This document shows, one piece after another, positions 40,183 through 47,437 of a stretch of DNA of 53,159 bases. This stretch comes from Paenibacillus alginolyticus DSM 5050 = NBRC 15375 (GTDB taxonomy: Bacteria; Bacillota; Bacilli; Paenibacillales; NBRC-103111). Each line of letters starts with the position of its first letter. Position 1 is the stretch's first letter. The DNA is taken from NCBI RefSeq assembly GCF_000422905.1, contig NZ_AUGY01000057.1:1-53159 (forward strand), written 5' to 3'. The position numbers and the translations under genes are program-made. The notes under the pieces were generated by a model. That model was not told where the DNA came from and ran no database searches. It was given only the letters and a program-made list of their open reading frames with translations.

Positions 40183-42030
40183 GTGACACGAGGCCTACAC
40201 TCCATTCATAACCGGCTATTTCTGCTATTTATCTCCTGCATGCTAGTTCTCGTGCTTCTTTTAAGTGTGCTCTATTATCAGAAAACAACGCAAATTATCC
40301 ATAGTAAAATTAGTGATTTGGCGGAGAAAAATATTTCTCAAACGGTAGGTTTATTTGATTTGCTGCTGCAAGGCTATGACAGTATCACGAAATCTCTGAA
40401 TAGCAATTATGAAATGCTGAGGCTTATTCAAGATCGGGACACGAACAAGGATCAAGCGGTTAGTATCATCAATGAGCGAACCATTACGAATATTCTAGGC
40501 GCTATTTATTATTCACGCGATGATATCGTTGGGATTCATGTCATCACGAATGCGGGTAAAAACTACAACTACGAGCGAGGATTCGATAGTGTCATCGATA
40601 CGAATTATTCGTCCTCGGAGTGGTATCAGAAGCTGCAAGACTCATCCGGAGAAATGGTGTGGCTCGGGTTATTTCAAGGCTCTGTGATCAATCGGTTCCA
40701 GAAGGATCAGTTGTTCGTATTCGGGCGCAAGCTGTACGATTTAACAGACCATCGTGTGATCGGCGTCATGCTCATCGAGACGAATCCGCAGCCGATACTA
40801 GCTGCACTTTCGAATGTGACGATAAGCCCGAACAGTCGTGTATACATTGTTGACCGCGAGAATCGGATGATCGCCTCTACCGCGGAAGAGAAGGTCATTC
40901 CGCCTTCATTCAGCGGGCTTCCGCGTCCTCAATCCGATGAGATCATCGTCGATGATCGGACGGATCAGCTTATCGTCGCTGCGAAGGCGAAGATGTCGGA
41001 TTGGACCGTGCTTGGTTTGACTCCAAAAGGGGATATCAACGCCGAGGTCGTGAAGACAAGAGAGTATTTGTACGTAGTTATTGTAGTACTCGTTATTTTG
41101 TCTACGGCTTTGGCAAGTCTCATTTCCCGCAACATCGCTTCGCCGCTCAAGCTGCTCATCCGCGAGATGAAGCAGGTGGAGATGGGGAATTTCAAAGGCT
41201 CGGTGACGGTGAAGTCATTTGAGGAAATCAATTCGTTGGTTTCATCGTTTAACCGCATGGTGAATCGAATGGAGGAGCTTATCGAGCGCATTACGCTCTC
41301 TTCCATGAGTGAGAAGAATGCGGAGCTGCAGGCCCTTCAATCGCAGGTCAACCCTCATTTCCTCTACAACACACTGGATATGATTTATTGGATGCTGGAT
41401 GAGCGGGAGAACGACCGGTTGGGCAAGGTAATCTTAGCCCTGTCTCACATGTTCCGCTACAGCAGCGACTGGCAGGAAGCGTCGAAGACGACGCTGCGGC
41501 AGGAGCTGGACCAAATGAGGCATTACATCACGATTATCGAAAGCCGTTTGGAAGGTAGAGTTAGTACTGACATACAAATTGATCCTGATGTCCTTGATGT
41601 CATCCTACCGAAAATGACCTTGCAGCCGATCATCGAGAACGCTGTTAAATATGGGCTGGAGCCTCTCCGTGAGCCGGGTATTCTTCGTGTACGTACGGAA
41701 GTTCATGAGCAAGAGCTCCATATCATTATTCAGGATAATGGGGTCGGCATCGAGGAGAGCACACTAACGGAGATGCAGGAGCTGCTGCGCGCGGATACAG
41801 CGGAAGCGGGTGGCCTGGTGGCTTCGATGAAAATGGAGCAGCAGACAGCTGCAAGCTCCGTCCAAGCGGCAGGTCCTTCTGTTAAAACAAGGCGGGGCAT
41901 TGGACTCACCAATGTTCACCGCCGTATAGCGTTAATGTTCGGAGATGCCTATGGGCTCCGTATTCATAGTAATCAAGGGGAAGGAACAACGGTCATCATC
42001 GCGATGCCGCTTCCTAGGAAAGGAATGTAA
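40183..42030 (+). CDS. Sensor histidine kinase of importer 2 (YesM-like)
   Basis: 615 residues: span 1 (about 10-29), extracellular sensor (about 30-290), span 2 (about 292-312), HAMP, then the kinase domain with acceptor His in 'QVNPHFLYNTLDMIYWM' and ATPase motifs 'DNGVGIEES' and 'RRGIGLTNVHRRI'. The start is GTG; AAAGGGG lies about 12 nt upstream, rather far. An Ala/Ser-rich insertion between the two ATPase motifs (about residues 540-565) lengthens the loop. The regulator gene follows after 3 bp. Confidence 0.92.
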   Translation: MTRGLHSIHNRLFLLFISCMLVLVLLLSVLYYQKTTQIIHSKISDLAEKNISQTVGLFDLLLQGYDSITKSLNSNYEMLRLIQDRDTNKDQAVSIINERTITNILGAIYYSRDDIVGIHVITNAGKNYNYERGFDSVIDTNYSSSEWYQKLQDSSGEMVWLGLFQGSVINRFQKDQLFVFGRKLYDLTDHRVIGVMLIETNPQPILAALSNVTISPNSRVYIVDRENRMIASTAEEKVIPPSFSGLPRPQSDEIIVDDRTDQLIVAAKAKMSDWTVLGLTPKGDINAEVVKTREYLYVVIVVLVILSTALASLISRNIASPLKLLIREMKQVEMGNFKGSVTVKSFEEINSLVSSFNRMVNRMEELIERITLSSMSEKNAELQALQSQVNPHFLYNTLDMIYWMLDERENDRLGKVILALSHMFRYSSDWQEASKTTLRQELDQMRHYITIIESRLEGRVSTDIQIDPDVLDVILPKMTLQPIIENAVKYGLEPLREPGILRVRTEVHEQELHIIIQDNGVGIEESTLTEMQELLRADTAEAGGLVASMKMEQQTAASSVQAAGPSVKTRRGIGLTNVHRRIALMFGDAYGLRIHSNQGEGTTVIIAMPLPRKGM

Positions 42031-42033
42031 AAC

Positions 42034-43230
42034 ATGGACATTCTCATCGTAGATGATGAAACGGTCATACGAGAGGGCATTCAGCGTACGCTGCAGAATC
42101 GTTTCCCCGAGTATCGGGTTCATCTGGCTGCGAATGCAGAGCAAGCCGTTACGCTGCTGCGGAGCCATCCGATTCATATCGTTCTCACGGATATTTTGAT
42201 GCCGGGCATGACCGGACTAGAGTTTATGAATATGTCTCGGAGCCGACACCCCCATGTGAAATGGGTTGTCATTTCGGCCTATTCGGAGTTTGCTTACGCC
42301 CAGGAGGCTGTGCGGCTAGGGGCAAAGGACTATTTGCTTAAGCCGATCGGCAAAGAAGTTTTGATTGACATGATCAGCAAGCTAAGCGAAGAAATTACGC
42401 GTGAAACGGAGCTGACCGAAGAGGCTGAACTGTTGAAGGCTAACCGCAAATACTTGCAGGAAGCCGTCTTCCAGCGCTTTGCGCAGGGCTTGGACACGGG
42501 TCGCATCGACATGGGCCCCTTCATGGAGCAGCACCCTTATTTTCATCTTATCATGGTTAAAATGGAGACCGATAAGCCCGTCTTCCTCGAAAATTTCATT
42601 ATCGAGAACGTCACGCTTGAGCTTATCGAGCGCTACGGCAAGGGCTTCGTGACGGTGCACGACAGCAAAAGCCTGCTAGGTCTCGTCACGCTACCCGAAG
42701 GCAGAAGCCTGACCCTGCTGATTGATGAGCTGCGCAGCCATCTGGTGAAGTACCTGAAGGTGCCCTTCCAGATGATGAGCTCCGAGCTAATCGACTGCTT
42801 TCAGGCGGTGCCTGCGGAAGTACAGCGTATGAGGCAAGCGTCTACGACGCAAATCTACGAGCATCATGCCAGCGGCAGTGATCGCTCTATAGACGTCGCC
42901 TTGCAATATATCCGCACGCATTACCATGCTGATCTATCACTAGAGAAGGTCGCTTCGATCGTTTACCTAAACTCGGTTTACTTTAGCCAGCTTTTTAAGC
43001 AAAAGACGGGTCAAGGCTTCAAGGAGTATGTTATTCACCTTCGTTTGGAGCAGGCTAAGCAGCTGCTGATGAATCCCAAGCTCAAGCTCGCTGACGTGGC
43101 TGAACGTATCGGCTACCATGACATGCGCCATTTCTCGCAAGTTTTCCGCAAAAAGTACGGTGTAACCCCTTCGGAATATCGCCAGGAGAATACGGGGGAT
43201 AAGTCAGATAAATTTGTGTCAAGAGACTGA
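42034..43230 (+). CDS. Response regulator of importer 2, REC plus AraC-type HTH (YesN-like)
   Basis: 398 residues. Receiver acidic pair D7/D8, acceptor D53 in 'VLTDILMPGMTG', Lys in 'YLLKPIG'. The C-terminal AraC domain has 'YLNSVYFSQLFKQKTGQGFKEYVIHLRLEQAKQLL' in outline and 'VAERIGYHDMRHFSQVFRKKYGVTPSEYR' in outline. It starts 3 bp after the kinase stop. Presumed activator of importer 2 and perhaps of the lyase unit. I did not find a repeated binding motif near importer 2. Confidence 0.93.
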   Translation: MDILIVDDETVIREGIQRTLQNRFPEYRVHLAANAEQAVTLLRSHPIHIVLTDILMPGMTGLEFMNMSRSRHPHVKWVVISAYSEFAYAQEAVRLGAKDYLLKPIGKEVLIDMISKLSEEITRETELTEEAELLKANRKYLQEAVFQRFAQGLDTGRIDMGPFMEQHPYFHLIMVKMETDKPVFLENFIIENVTLELIERYGKGFVTVHDSKSLLGLVTLPEGRSLTLLIDELRSHLVKYLKVPFQMMSSELIDCFQAVPAEVQRMRQASTTQIYEHHASGSDRSIDVALQYIRTHYHADLSLEKVASIVYLNSVYFSQLFKQKTGQGFKEYVIHLRLEQAKQLLMNPKLKLADVAERIGYHDMRHFSQVFRKKYGVTPSEYRQENTGDKSDKFVSRD

Positions 43231-43392
43231 TGCTCATCAAATTCTCATGAAATTCTAAGAATGGCGGATAATGCTAGGTGTGGCGTGACTTTCTCCTAAT
43301 TCAGGTAAATATTGGGTGATCGTAGTGTGGTAAGGTGGAATCAGGGCAAACAAGCCCATCACAACACGATCCATGAAGGAGGAAGTCAAGTC

Positions 43393-43932
43393 ATGCAAAC
43401 ATTGAAAAACAACCGCCTTAGCAAATCGTTAGTGGGGATAAGCCTTAGCCTTTCCTTGTTAACTTCAGGAACGATGTTCCTTAGTCCACAGTCCGCTCAT
43501 GCAGCAGCTGCCCCCGCGGCAACTGCAACCTATAGCGCAACCGCAACTAGTGCTAGCAAAGCAGACAGTATCGTACGTACAGCACAATCTTATATAGGTA
43601 AAGTTCGCTACGTATTTGGCGTAAGAGATACGAAACGTTTACTCTTAGACTGTTCTGCTTATACGCAAATGGTATTTAAACAGAATGGCATTTCGATTCC
43701 TTGGGGATCAAGTGCACAAGCGAAGTTAGGAACTCCTGTTAAAAATAAATCGCAATTACAAAAAGGCGATCTCGTTTTCTTTAGTGTTAGCAAACCAGGC
43801 CGCATTAATCACGTTGGCATCTATGTTGGCAATGGTAAGTTTATTAGCAACACGACCAGCTCCGGTGTAGTCATTCGCGATATGAATACGGGATATTGGA
43901 AAGATAGATTCATTACAGGTCGTCATTTGTAA
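43393..43932 (+). CDS. Secreted NlpC/P60 cell-wall hydrolase
   Basis: 179 residues: signal peptide (cut near 'SAHAAAA'), an Ala/Thr/Ser linker and an NlpC/P60 domain with catalytic Cys in 'LLLDCSAYTQMVFK' and His in 'RINHVGIYVGNG'. Such enzymes cut the D-Glu to meso-diaminopimelate bond of peptidoglycan stem peptides. It has no LysM or SH3 wall-binding domain, so it is a minimal form. The ATG at 43393 follows AAGGAGG; the earlier frame from 43312 has no site. Monocistronic. Confidence 0.92.
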   Translation: MQTLKNNRLSKSLVGISLSLSLLTSGTMFLSPQSAHAAAAPAATATYSATATSASKADSIVRTAQSYIGKVRYVFGVRDTKRLLLDCSAYTQMVFKQNGISIPWGSSAQAKLGTPVKNKSQLQKGDLVFFSVSKPGRINHVGIYVGNGKFISNTTSSGVVIRDMNTGYWKDRFITGRHL

Positions 43933-43939
43933 AATTGGA

Positions 43940-43978
43940 CAAGCAGCTAAGGCGGGAAAATTGCGCCTTAGCTGCTTG
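43940..43978 (+). terminator. Strong hairpin after the NlpC/P60 gene
   Basis: A perfect 15-bp stem, CAAGCAGCTAAGGCG and CGCCTTAGCTGCTTG, with a 9-nt loop, 8 bp after the stop codon. No T-run follows, so termination may be incomplete. A second hairpin AAGCGCG/CGCGCTT follows near 44000. Confidence 0.65.
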
Positions 43979-44038
43979 CCGCGCGCGTGTCGCAGTCAAT
44001 AAGCGCGTTTTCCGCGCTTAACGTCAATCCTACCTTTA

Positions 44039-44089
44039 GAAGCCCTCACTCGATCCTCCTATCAAATAGGTGAATCGAAGTGAGGGCTT
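44039..44089. repeat. Long hairpin before the MazG-like gene
   Basis: AAGCCCTCACT with CGAT and CTAT segments pairs with ATAG, ATCG and AGTGAGGGCTT; about 20 paired bases. It ends 4 bp before a -35 box, so it may insulate the downstream promoter. Confidence 0.6.
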
Positions 44090-44093
44090 CATG

Positions 44094-44123
44094 TTGACCA
44101 AGCATACTTTTAAATGGTATATA
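44094..44123 (+). promoter_or_regulatory. Promoter of the MazG-like/XRE pair
   Basis: TTGACC at 44094-44099 and TATATA at 44118-44123, 18-bp spacer, 36 bp before the start codon. Confidence 0.6.
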
Positions 44124-44159
44124 AAAGAAAACCGTTTACAAGGGAGCAGAAGAATCGAA

Positions 44160-44561
44160 ATGACCTTAAAACAAGCATTTGAAGATGTTAAAAAGTTTCA
44201 TGAAACGTTTGAACATCCAGTAGGTACAACCCCACAGCGCCTTTCTGACAGCCGCAAAGCTGCTCGTCTAGCTTGGATGCAAGAGGAGCTCCAGGAGTTC
44301 AAAGAAGCAGTCACACTGGAAGACGAAGTGGATGCGATGATCGATGAGTTATATTTTGTCCTAGGTACGTTGGTTGAAATGGGAGTGGAGCCTGGACCGA
44401 TTTTTGATATTGTTCAGCATGCAAATATGTCCAAGGTATGGCCCGATGGACAAGTTCATAAAAATGAGACCGGCAAAACAATTAAGCCCCCTCATTGGCA
44501 GGACCCATTCGACAAAATTAAAGCCGAAATTCGCAGACAGCAAGGCAACCAAAATGGCTGA
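44160..44561 (+). CDS. MazG-like nucleotide pyrophosphohydrolase
   Basis: 133 residues, all-alpha. The metal-binding pattern of the MazG/PRA-PH group is visible: 'WMQEELQEFKEAV' (ExxE) followed by 'DEVDAMIDELYFVLG' (ExxD). Such enzymes hydrolyse (d)NTPs or related phosphoribosyl compounds to monophosphate and pyrophosphate; the substrate here is unknown. The C-terminal 'MSKVWPDGQVHKNETGK' occurs in a subgroup of these proteins. The ATG at 44160 is chosen from the start of the conserved fold; its ribosome binding site is distant (GGGAG, 13 nt). An XRE regulator starts 13 bp after its stop. Confidence 0.82.
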   Translation: MTLKQAFEDVKKFHETFEHPVGTTPQRLSDSRKAARLAWMQEELQEFKEAVTLEDEVDAMIDELYFVLGTLVEMGVEPGPIFDIVQHANMSKVWPDGQVHKNETGKTIKPPHWQDPFDKIKAEIRRQQGNQNG

Positions 44562-44574
44562 GGAGGGCGCAGCA

Positions 44575-44787
44575 GTGGCGTTTCACACGAAATTAAAAGA
44601 GCTCAGACAACAGCAAAATCTAACTCTCCGTAAGCTCGGAGAGAAGGCAGGAATCAGCTATTCCATCCTTAATTCTATCGAAAATGGTCGAATCGAGCCG
44701 TCGAAAGATGTCGCATTAGCACTGGCTATTGCCTTGAAAATAGAGGACAGGGAAGAGTTCTTATCTTTAGCAAGAAATCCCTTCTAG
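44575..44787 (+). CDS. Small XRE/Cro-C1-type DNA-binding protein
   Basis: 70 residues that are essentially one helix-turn-helix: 'LKELRQQQNLTLRKLGEKAGISYSILNSIENGRIEPS' in outline. The start is GTG at 44575, 8 nt after GGAGGG; the ATG at 44554 overlaps the preceding gene and has no site. It follows the pyrophosphohydrolase closely, so the two are co-transcribed. Its targets are unknown. Confidence 0.85.
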   Translation: MAFHTKLKELRQQQNLTLRKLGEKAGISYSILNSIENGRIEPSKDVALALAIALKIEDREEFLSLARNPF

Positions 44788-44962
44788 GGGTAATTGCATT
44801 ACATGATATTGTGTGGTAAAGTAATGTTAAGTCTTAAAGATTCAACCTGAATTGCGTATTGCAAAGGGTTATCATTAAGTTAATGAAACCTTTTCCAATG
44901 TGTAATTTTTTTGTTCGAAACAAGAAAAAAGACATGTTAATAAAACTTTGGAGGTATTACCC

Positions 44963-45163
44963 ATGGCAGTAGGAACAGTAAAATGGTTTAACGCAGAAAA
45001 AGGATTTGGCTTTATCGAAGTTGAAGGCGGCAACGATGTATTCGTACATTTCTCCGCAATCACTGGCGAAGGTTTCAAATCTTTGGACGAAGGCCAACGC
45101 GTTGAGTTCAACGTAGTTCAAGGCAACCGCGGACCACAAGCTGAGAACGTTGTAAAACTGTAA
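44963..45163 (+). CDS. Cold-shock protein, CspA/CspB type
   Basis: 66 residues, one cold-shock domain with RNP1 'KGFGFIEV' and RNP2 'VFVHFSAI'. It binds single-stranded RNA and DNA and acts as an RNA chaperone. GGAGGT lies about 8 nt before the ATG. A weak promoter (TTGCAT 44794, TAAAGT 44817) would give a leader of about 130 nt, the length usual for cold-regulated csp mRNAs. Strong terminator follows. Confidence 0.95.
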   Translation: MAVGTVKWFNAEKGFGFIEVEGGNDVFVHFSAITGEGFKSLDEGQRVEFNVVQGNRGPQAENVVKL

Positions 45164-45190
45164 GCTTAGCTTGCACAAATAGCATTCTCT

Positions 45191-45234
45191 AAGAACGGCC
45201 TCTCAACTTTATGTTGAGGGTCGTTCTTTTTTGC
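45191..45234 (+). terminator. Terminator of the cold-shock gene
   Basis: AAGAACGGCCTCTCAAC pairs with GTTGAGGGTCGTTCTT around TTTAT, followed by TTTT. Confidence 0.9.
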
Positions 45235-45356
45235 GTCCTACTCCATTGGTGTATTATTTTTTTGGCAAGACTCTATTGAGCAGAGAGGTAAACAACTATT
45301 GGGAGCACGAGTTGTTCTGTGTTATAATTCGATTATTAATAGTCGAGGTGATGACA

Positions 45357-45512
45357 ATGACGGTCACTGAACATAATAAATATATTGAAATTCTTGATGA
45401 GTATATTAAGAAGATTATTGAGGAGCCGCGTGAAAGGTCTTTGGACTTCTTAACCAAAGCCGGTATTGTTGATAACGATGGTAAATTAATGCCCCAATAC
45501 CAAGAACGATGA
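45357..45512 (+). CDS. Small acidic protein, putative antitoxin-like partner
   Basis: 51 residues: 'YIEILDEYIKKIIEEP', 'SLDFLTKAGIVDNDGKLMPQY'. I recall short proteins with 'FLxxAGIxDxDGxLxxPY' encoded just before proteins that begin 'xVLGFHGCD'. The gene overlaps the first codon of such a frame here (ATGATG at 45509). I infer a two-gene module, possibly toxin-antitoxin, with this as the first gene. The ATG at 45357 is preferred, 6 nt after GAGGTG. The protein itself appears intact. Confidence 0.65.
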   Translation: MTVTEHNKYIEILDEYIKKIIEEPRERSLDFLTKAGIVDNDGKLMPQYQER

Positions 45513-45875
45513 TGTACTCTAATTTGCCTAATTTCGTACTTGGCTTCCATGGATGTGATCAATCGATTGCCGATAGGATTTTGATGCATCAGTACGCCGA
45601 TGCCTGTCCATAAAAATGGACGTGGAAATGAGAGCCAAGATTTACTTCTGCGATTTTTGGATTGTGCTGTTATTCAATCAGTTCACGAATTTAATCGTGA
45701 GATGGGTCTTAAACAGTATGATTCTGTTCGAGGAGTATTTTTTGAAGGGAATGAACTTTATCCTGGGGCAAGTTTTATGGAAAAGAATCATATCCAAATA
45801 TGTGTTATTAATCCTAATTGCATTAAAGGATACTTTAAGCCGATGATTCCATTAGAGGGTTATAGCGTTCCTTAA
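45509..45875 (+). pseudogene. 'LGFHGCD' family protein gene with internal deletion (toxin-like)
   Basis: The 5' part, from the ATG at 45509, reads MMYSNLPNFVLGFHGCDQSI and runs to a stop at 45611. The 3' part is in another frame: 'LLLRFLDCAVIQSVHEFN', 'YDSVRGVFFEGNELYPG', 'NHIQICVINPNCIKGYFKPM', ending at 45875. In intact relatives, as I recall them, these two parts are joined by about 80-100 residues including 'YDWLGHGIYFWE'; that centre is missing, so a deletion with frame change near 45585-45640 destroyed the gene. The 3' part could still be translated from the ATG at 45600, but no ribosome binding site precedes it. The GHGIYF-like motif of intact members hints at an ADP-ribosyltransferase-type fold (inference only). 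Confidence 0.65.
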
Positions 45876-45899
45876 ATGATGATAAATGGTAAGGCTTTA

Positions 45900-45960
45900 G
45901 CAAAGAGAACCCAAAAGAGGACTGGGCGTACATCCCTGACCTTTTTTGGGTTCTCTTTGC
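45900..45960. terminator. Bidirectional terminator between convergent units
   Basis: GCAAAGAGAACCCAAAA pairs with TTTTGGGTTCTCTTTGC, a perfect 17-bp stem with a loop of about 25 nt that contributes T-rich sequence. It ends the minus-strand binding-protein transcript and the plus-strand remnant. Confidence 0.8.
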
Positions 45961-45974
45961 ATTTAATCTGGCTT

Positions 45975-47291
45975 TTATTGATAATCCTTCGCCTTTTTCA
46001 CAAGCTCATCATAAGCAGCTTCAGGCGTTATTTTGCCGAACATCACTTTTTCACCGATACTCTTATAATCTTTAGCTGTATAGTTACTCCAGCCCTTAGC
46101 TCCAGCATTGAAAGGTTGAGCGTCAGGAGCAACATTTTTAATGAGTTCAATTTGCAATTTATCAGCAGGTGTTAACTTAGGTGTTAGGTAATCAAGCATT
46201 TTCTTGGAAACCGGCACGCCTCTTGTTGTCGTTAGGATGTCTGCGGCTTCGCTATCATTCACGAACCAGTCGATGAATTTCTTGGATTCTTCGGCATACT
46301 TGGAATCAGCACTCACTGACCAGAACATGGAAGGCTTCAGCCAACCGCTAGACTTTGGCCCTTTCGGCTGAGCAACAAGTGAGTAAGCACCTGGTTTTAC
46401 ACCCTCGTAGCCTGGGAATAGCGCGGCGAAAGTACGTTTCATCAATACGCTGTCATTGTTCATCAAGTCGAGCTTAGCATCAGACTCTTTGTCTGTGCTA
46501 GCGATTTCTGCGGGAGGAATGACCCCGGCTGTTCTCAGCTCCGCATATTTCTTAACGAAGGTCAGCCACGTATCTTTATCGAAGTTAAATTTGCCGTCCT
46601 CGGTAATCGGGTAGCCTTTGCCCTGACTAATTTGATAGGCGGAATACGTGGTATAATCGGATGTCGCATCCATCAGCACATATTTGTCTTTCTCAAGCTT
46701 GGCTTTAGCGTCTTTACCGAATTGGAAGTATTCGTCCCATGTCCAACCATTTTTAGGAGGCGTAATCCCTAATTTATCAACGGCATTCTTATTGTAGATC
46801 ATGCCAGTTGCATTATTGCCAAGCGCGATGGCATAAAGCTTATCTTTAAATTTCCCTGAATCCACGAGCGATTTGTCGATATCTTCGGTACGAATGCCTT
46901 TGGATAAGTCCGCCAACTGGTTTCTGCCTGCATACTCGGCAAGCCATGCCGGATCCATTTGGATAATGTCCGGAGCATTTTTAGCTGCAGCTTGGGTAGC
47001 CAGCTTATCCGCATAACCATCAAACCCAGAAAATTCTGGCTCAAAGGTCACATTCGGATGTTTCTTTGTATACGCATCTAGTGCTTTTAATGTAGCGTCG
47101 TGCCTTGCCTGTGAACCCCACCAAACAATGCGAAGCTTAACAGGCTGGGAGGTTGTAGCCGCGGGTGCTGCTGTTGCTGCAGGGCTGCTTCCCGTAGTAC
47201 TTGGTGTATTTCCGGAACCACATGCACTTAGGGACAGCGCTATCATGGCAGTCATCGAGAGCATGCTCCATTTTCTCATCTGCACTTTCAT
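45975..47291 (-). CDS. Carbohydrate ABC importer 3, solute-binding lipoprotein
   Basis: 438 residues, family-1 sugar-binding protein. Lipobox 'LSLSACG', Ser/Thr/Ala linker, then 'KLRIVWWGSQARHDATLKALDAYTKKHPNVTFEPEFSGF' in outline, 'APDIIQMDPAWLAEYAGRNQL' in outline and 'ESKKFIDWFVND'. AAAGGGG is about 8 nt before the ATG. It has its own promoter (-10 TATAAT on the minus strand, 47337-47332) preceded by a motif shared with the permease unit. It lies last in the minus-strand order permease, permease, kinase, regulator, binding protein. Confidence 0.92.
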   Translation of the reverse strand: MKVQMRKWSMLSMTAMIALSLSACGSGNTPSTTGSSPAATAAPAATTSQPVKLRIVWWGSQARHDATLKALDAYTKKHPNVTFEPEFSGFDGYADKLATQAAAKNAPDIIQMDPAWLAEYAGRNQLADLSKGIRTEDIDKSLVDSGKFKDKLYAIALGNNATGMIYNKNAVDKLGITPPKNGWTWDEYFQFGKDAKAKLEKDKYVLMDATSDYTTYSAYQISQGKGYPITEDGKFNFDKDTWLTFVKKYAELRTAGVIPPAEIASTDKESDAKLDLMNNDSVLMKRTFAALFPGYEGVKPGAYSLVAQPKGPKSSGWLKPSMFWSVSADSKYAEESKKFIDWFVNDSEAADILTTTRGVPVSKKMLDYLTPKLTPADKLQIELIKNVAPDAQPFNAGAKGWSNYTAKDYKSIGEKVMFGKITPEAAYDELVKKAKDYQ

Positions 47292-47360
47292 TGAAAATCC
47301 CCTTTCACTACCTCATTATCTTTACAAGTTAATTATAGGACAACTGAAAAGAAGAAAAAG

Positions 47361-47390
47361 GAGAGTAATGAACACACTTCTTTCACTATT
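47361..47390 (-). promoter_or_regulatory. Putative activator site of importer 3, binding-protein promoter
   Basis: On the plus strand: GAGAGTAATGAACACA, then CTTC and TTTCAC. Read on the minus strand it abuts a poor -35 (CTTTTT) that is 17 bp from TATAAT. The same motif at nearly the same distance precedes the permease promoter at 52753. It is the best candidate for the binding site of the regulator at 47438-49054. Confidence 0.7.
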
Positions 47391-47437
47391 GATCACAATA
47401 TGGCTCATAACAGGACGACGAATAGGTACCTTCCGCG

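Noticed and set aside
43979..44038. Possible rRNA or tRNA fragment from the GC-rich hairpins after the NlpC/P60 gene
   Set aside because: No cloverleaf or conserved tRNA loop; simple inverted repeats explain it.
45876..46175. Plus-strand frame of 99 codons with a hydrophobic segment
   Set aside because: It starts in a terminator hairpin and then runs opposite the 3' end of the importer 3 binding-protein gene.
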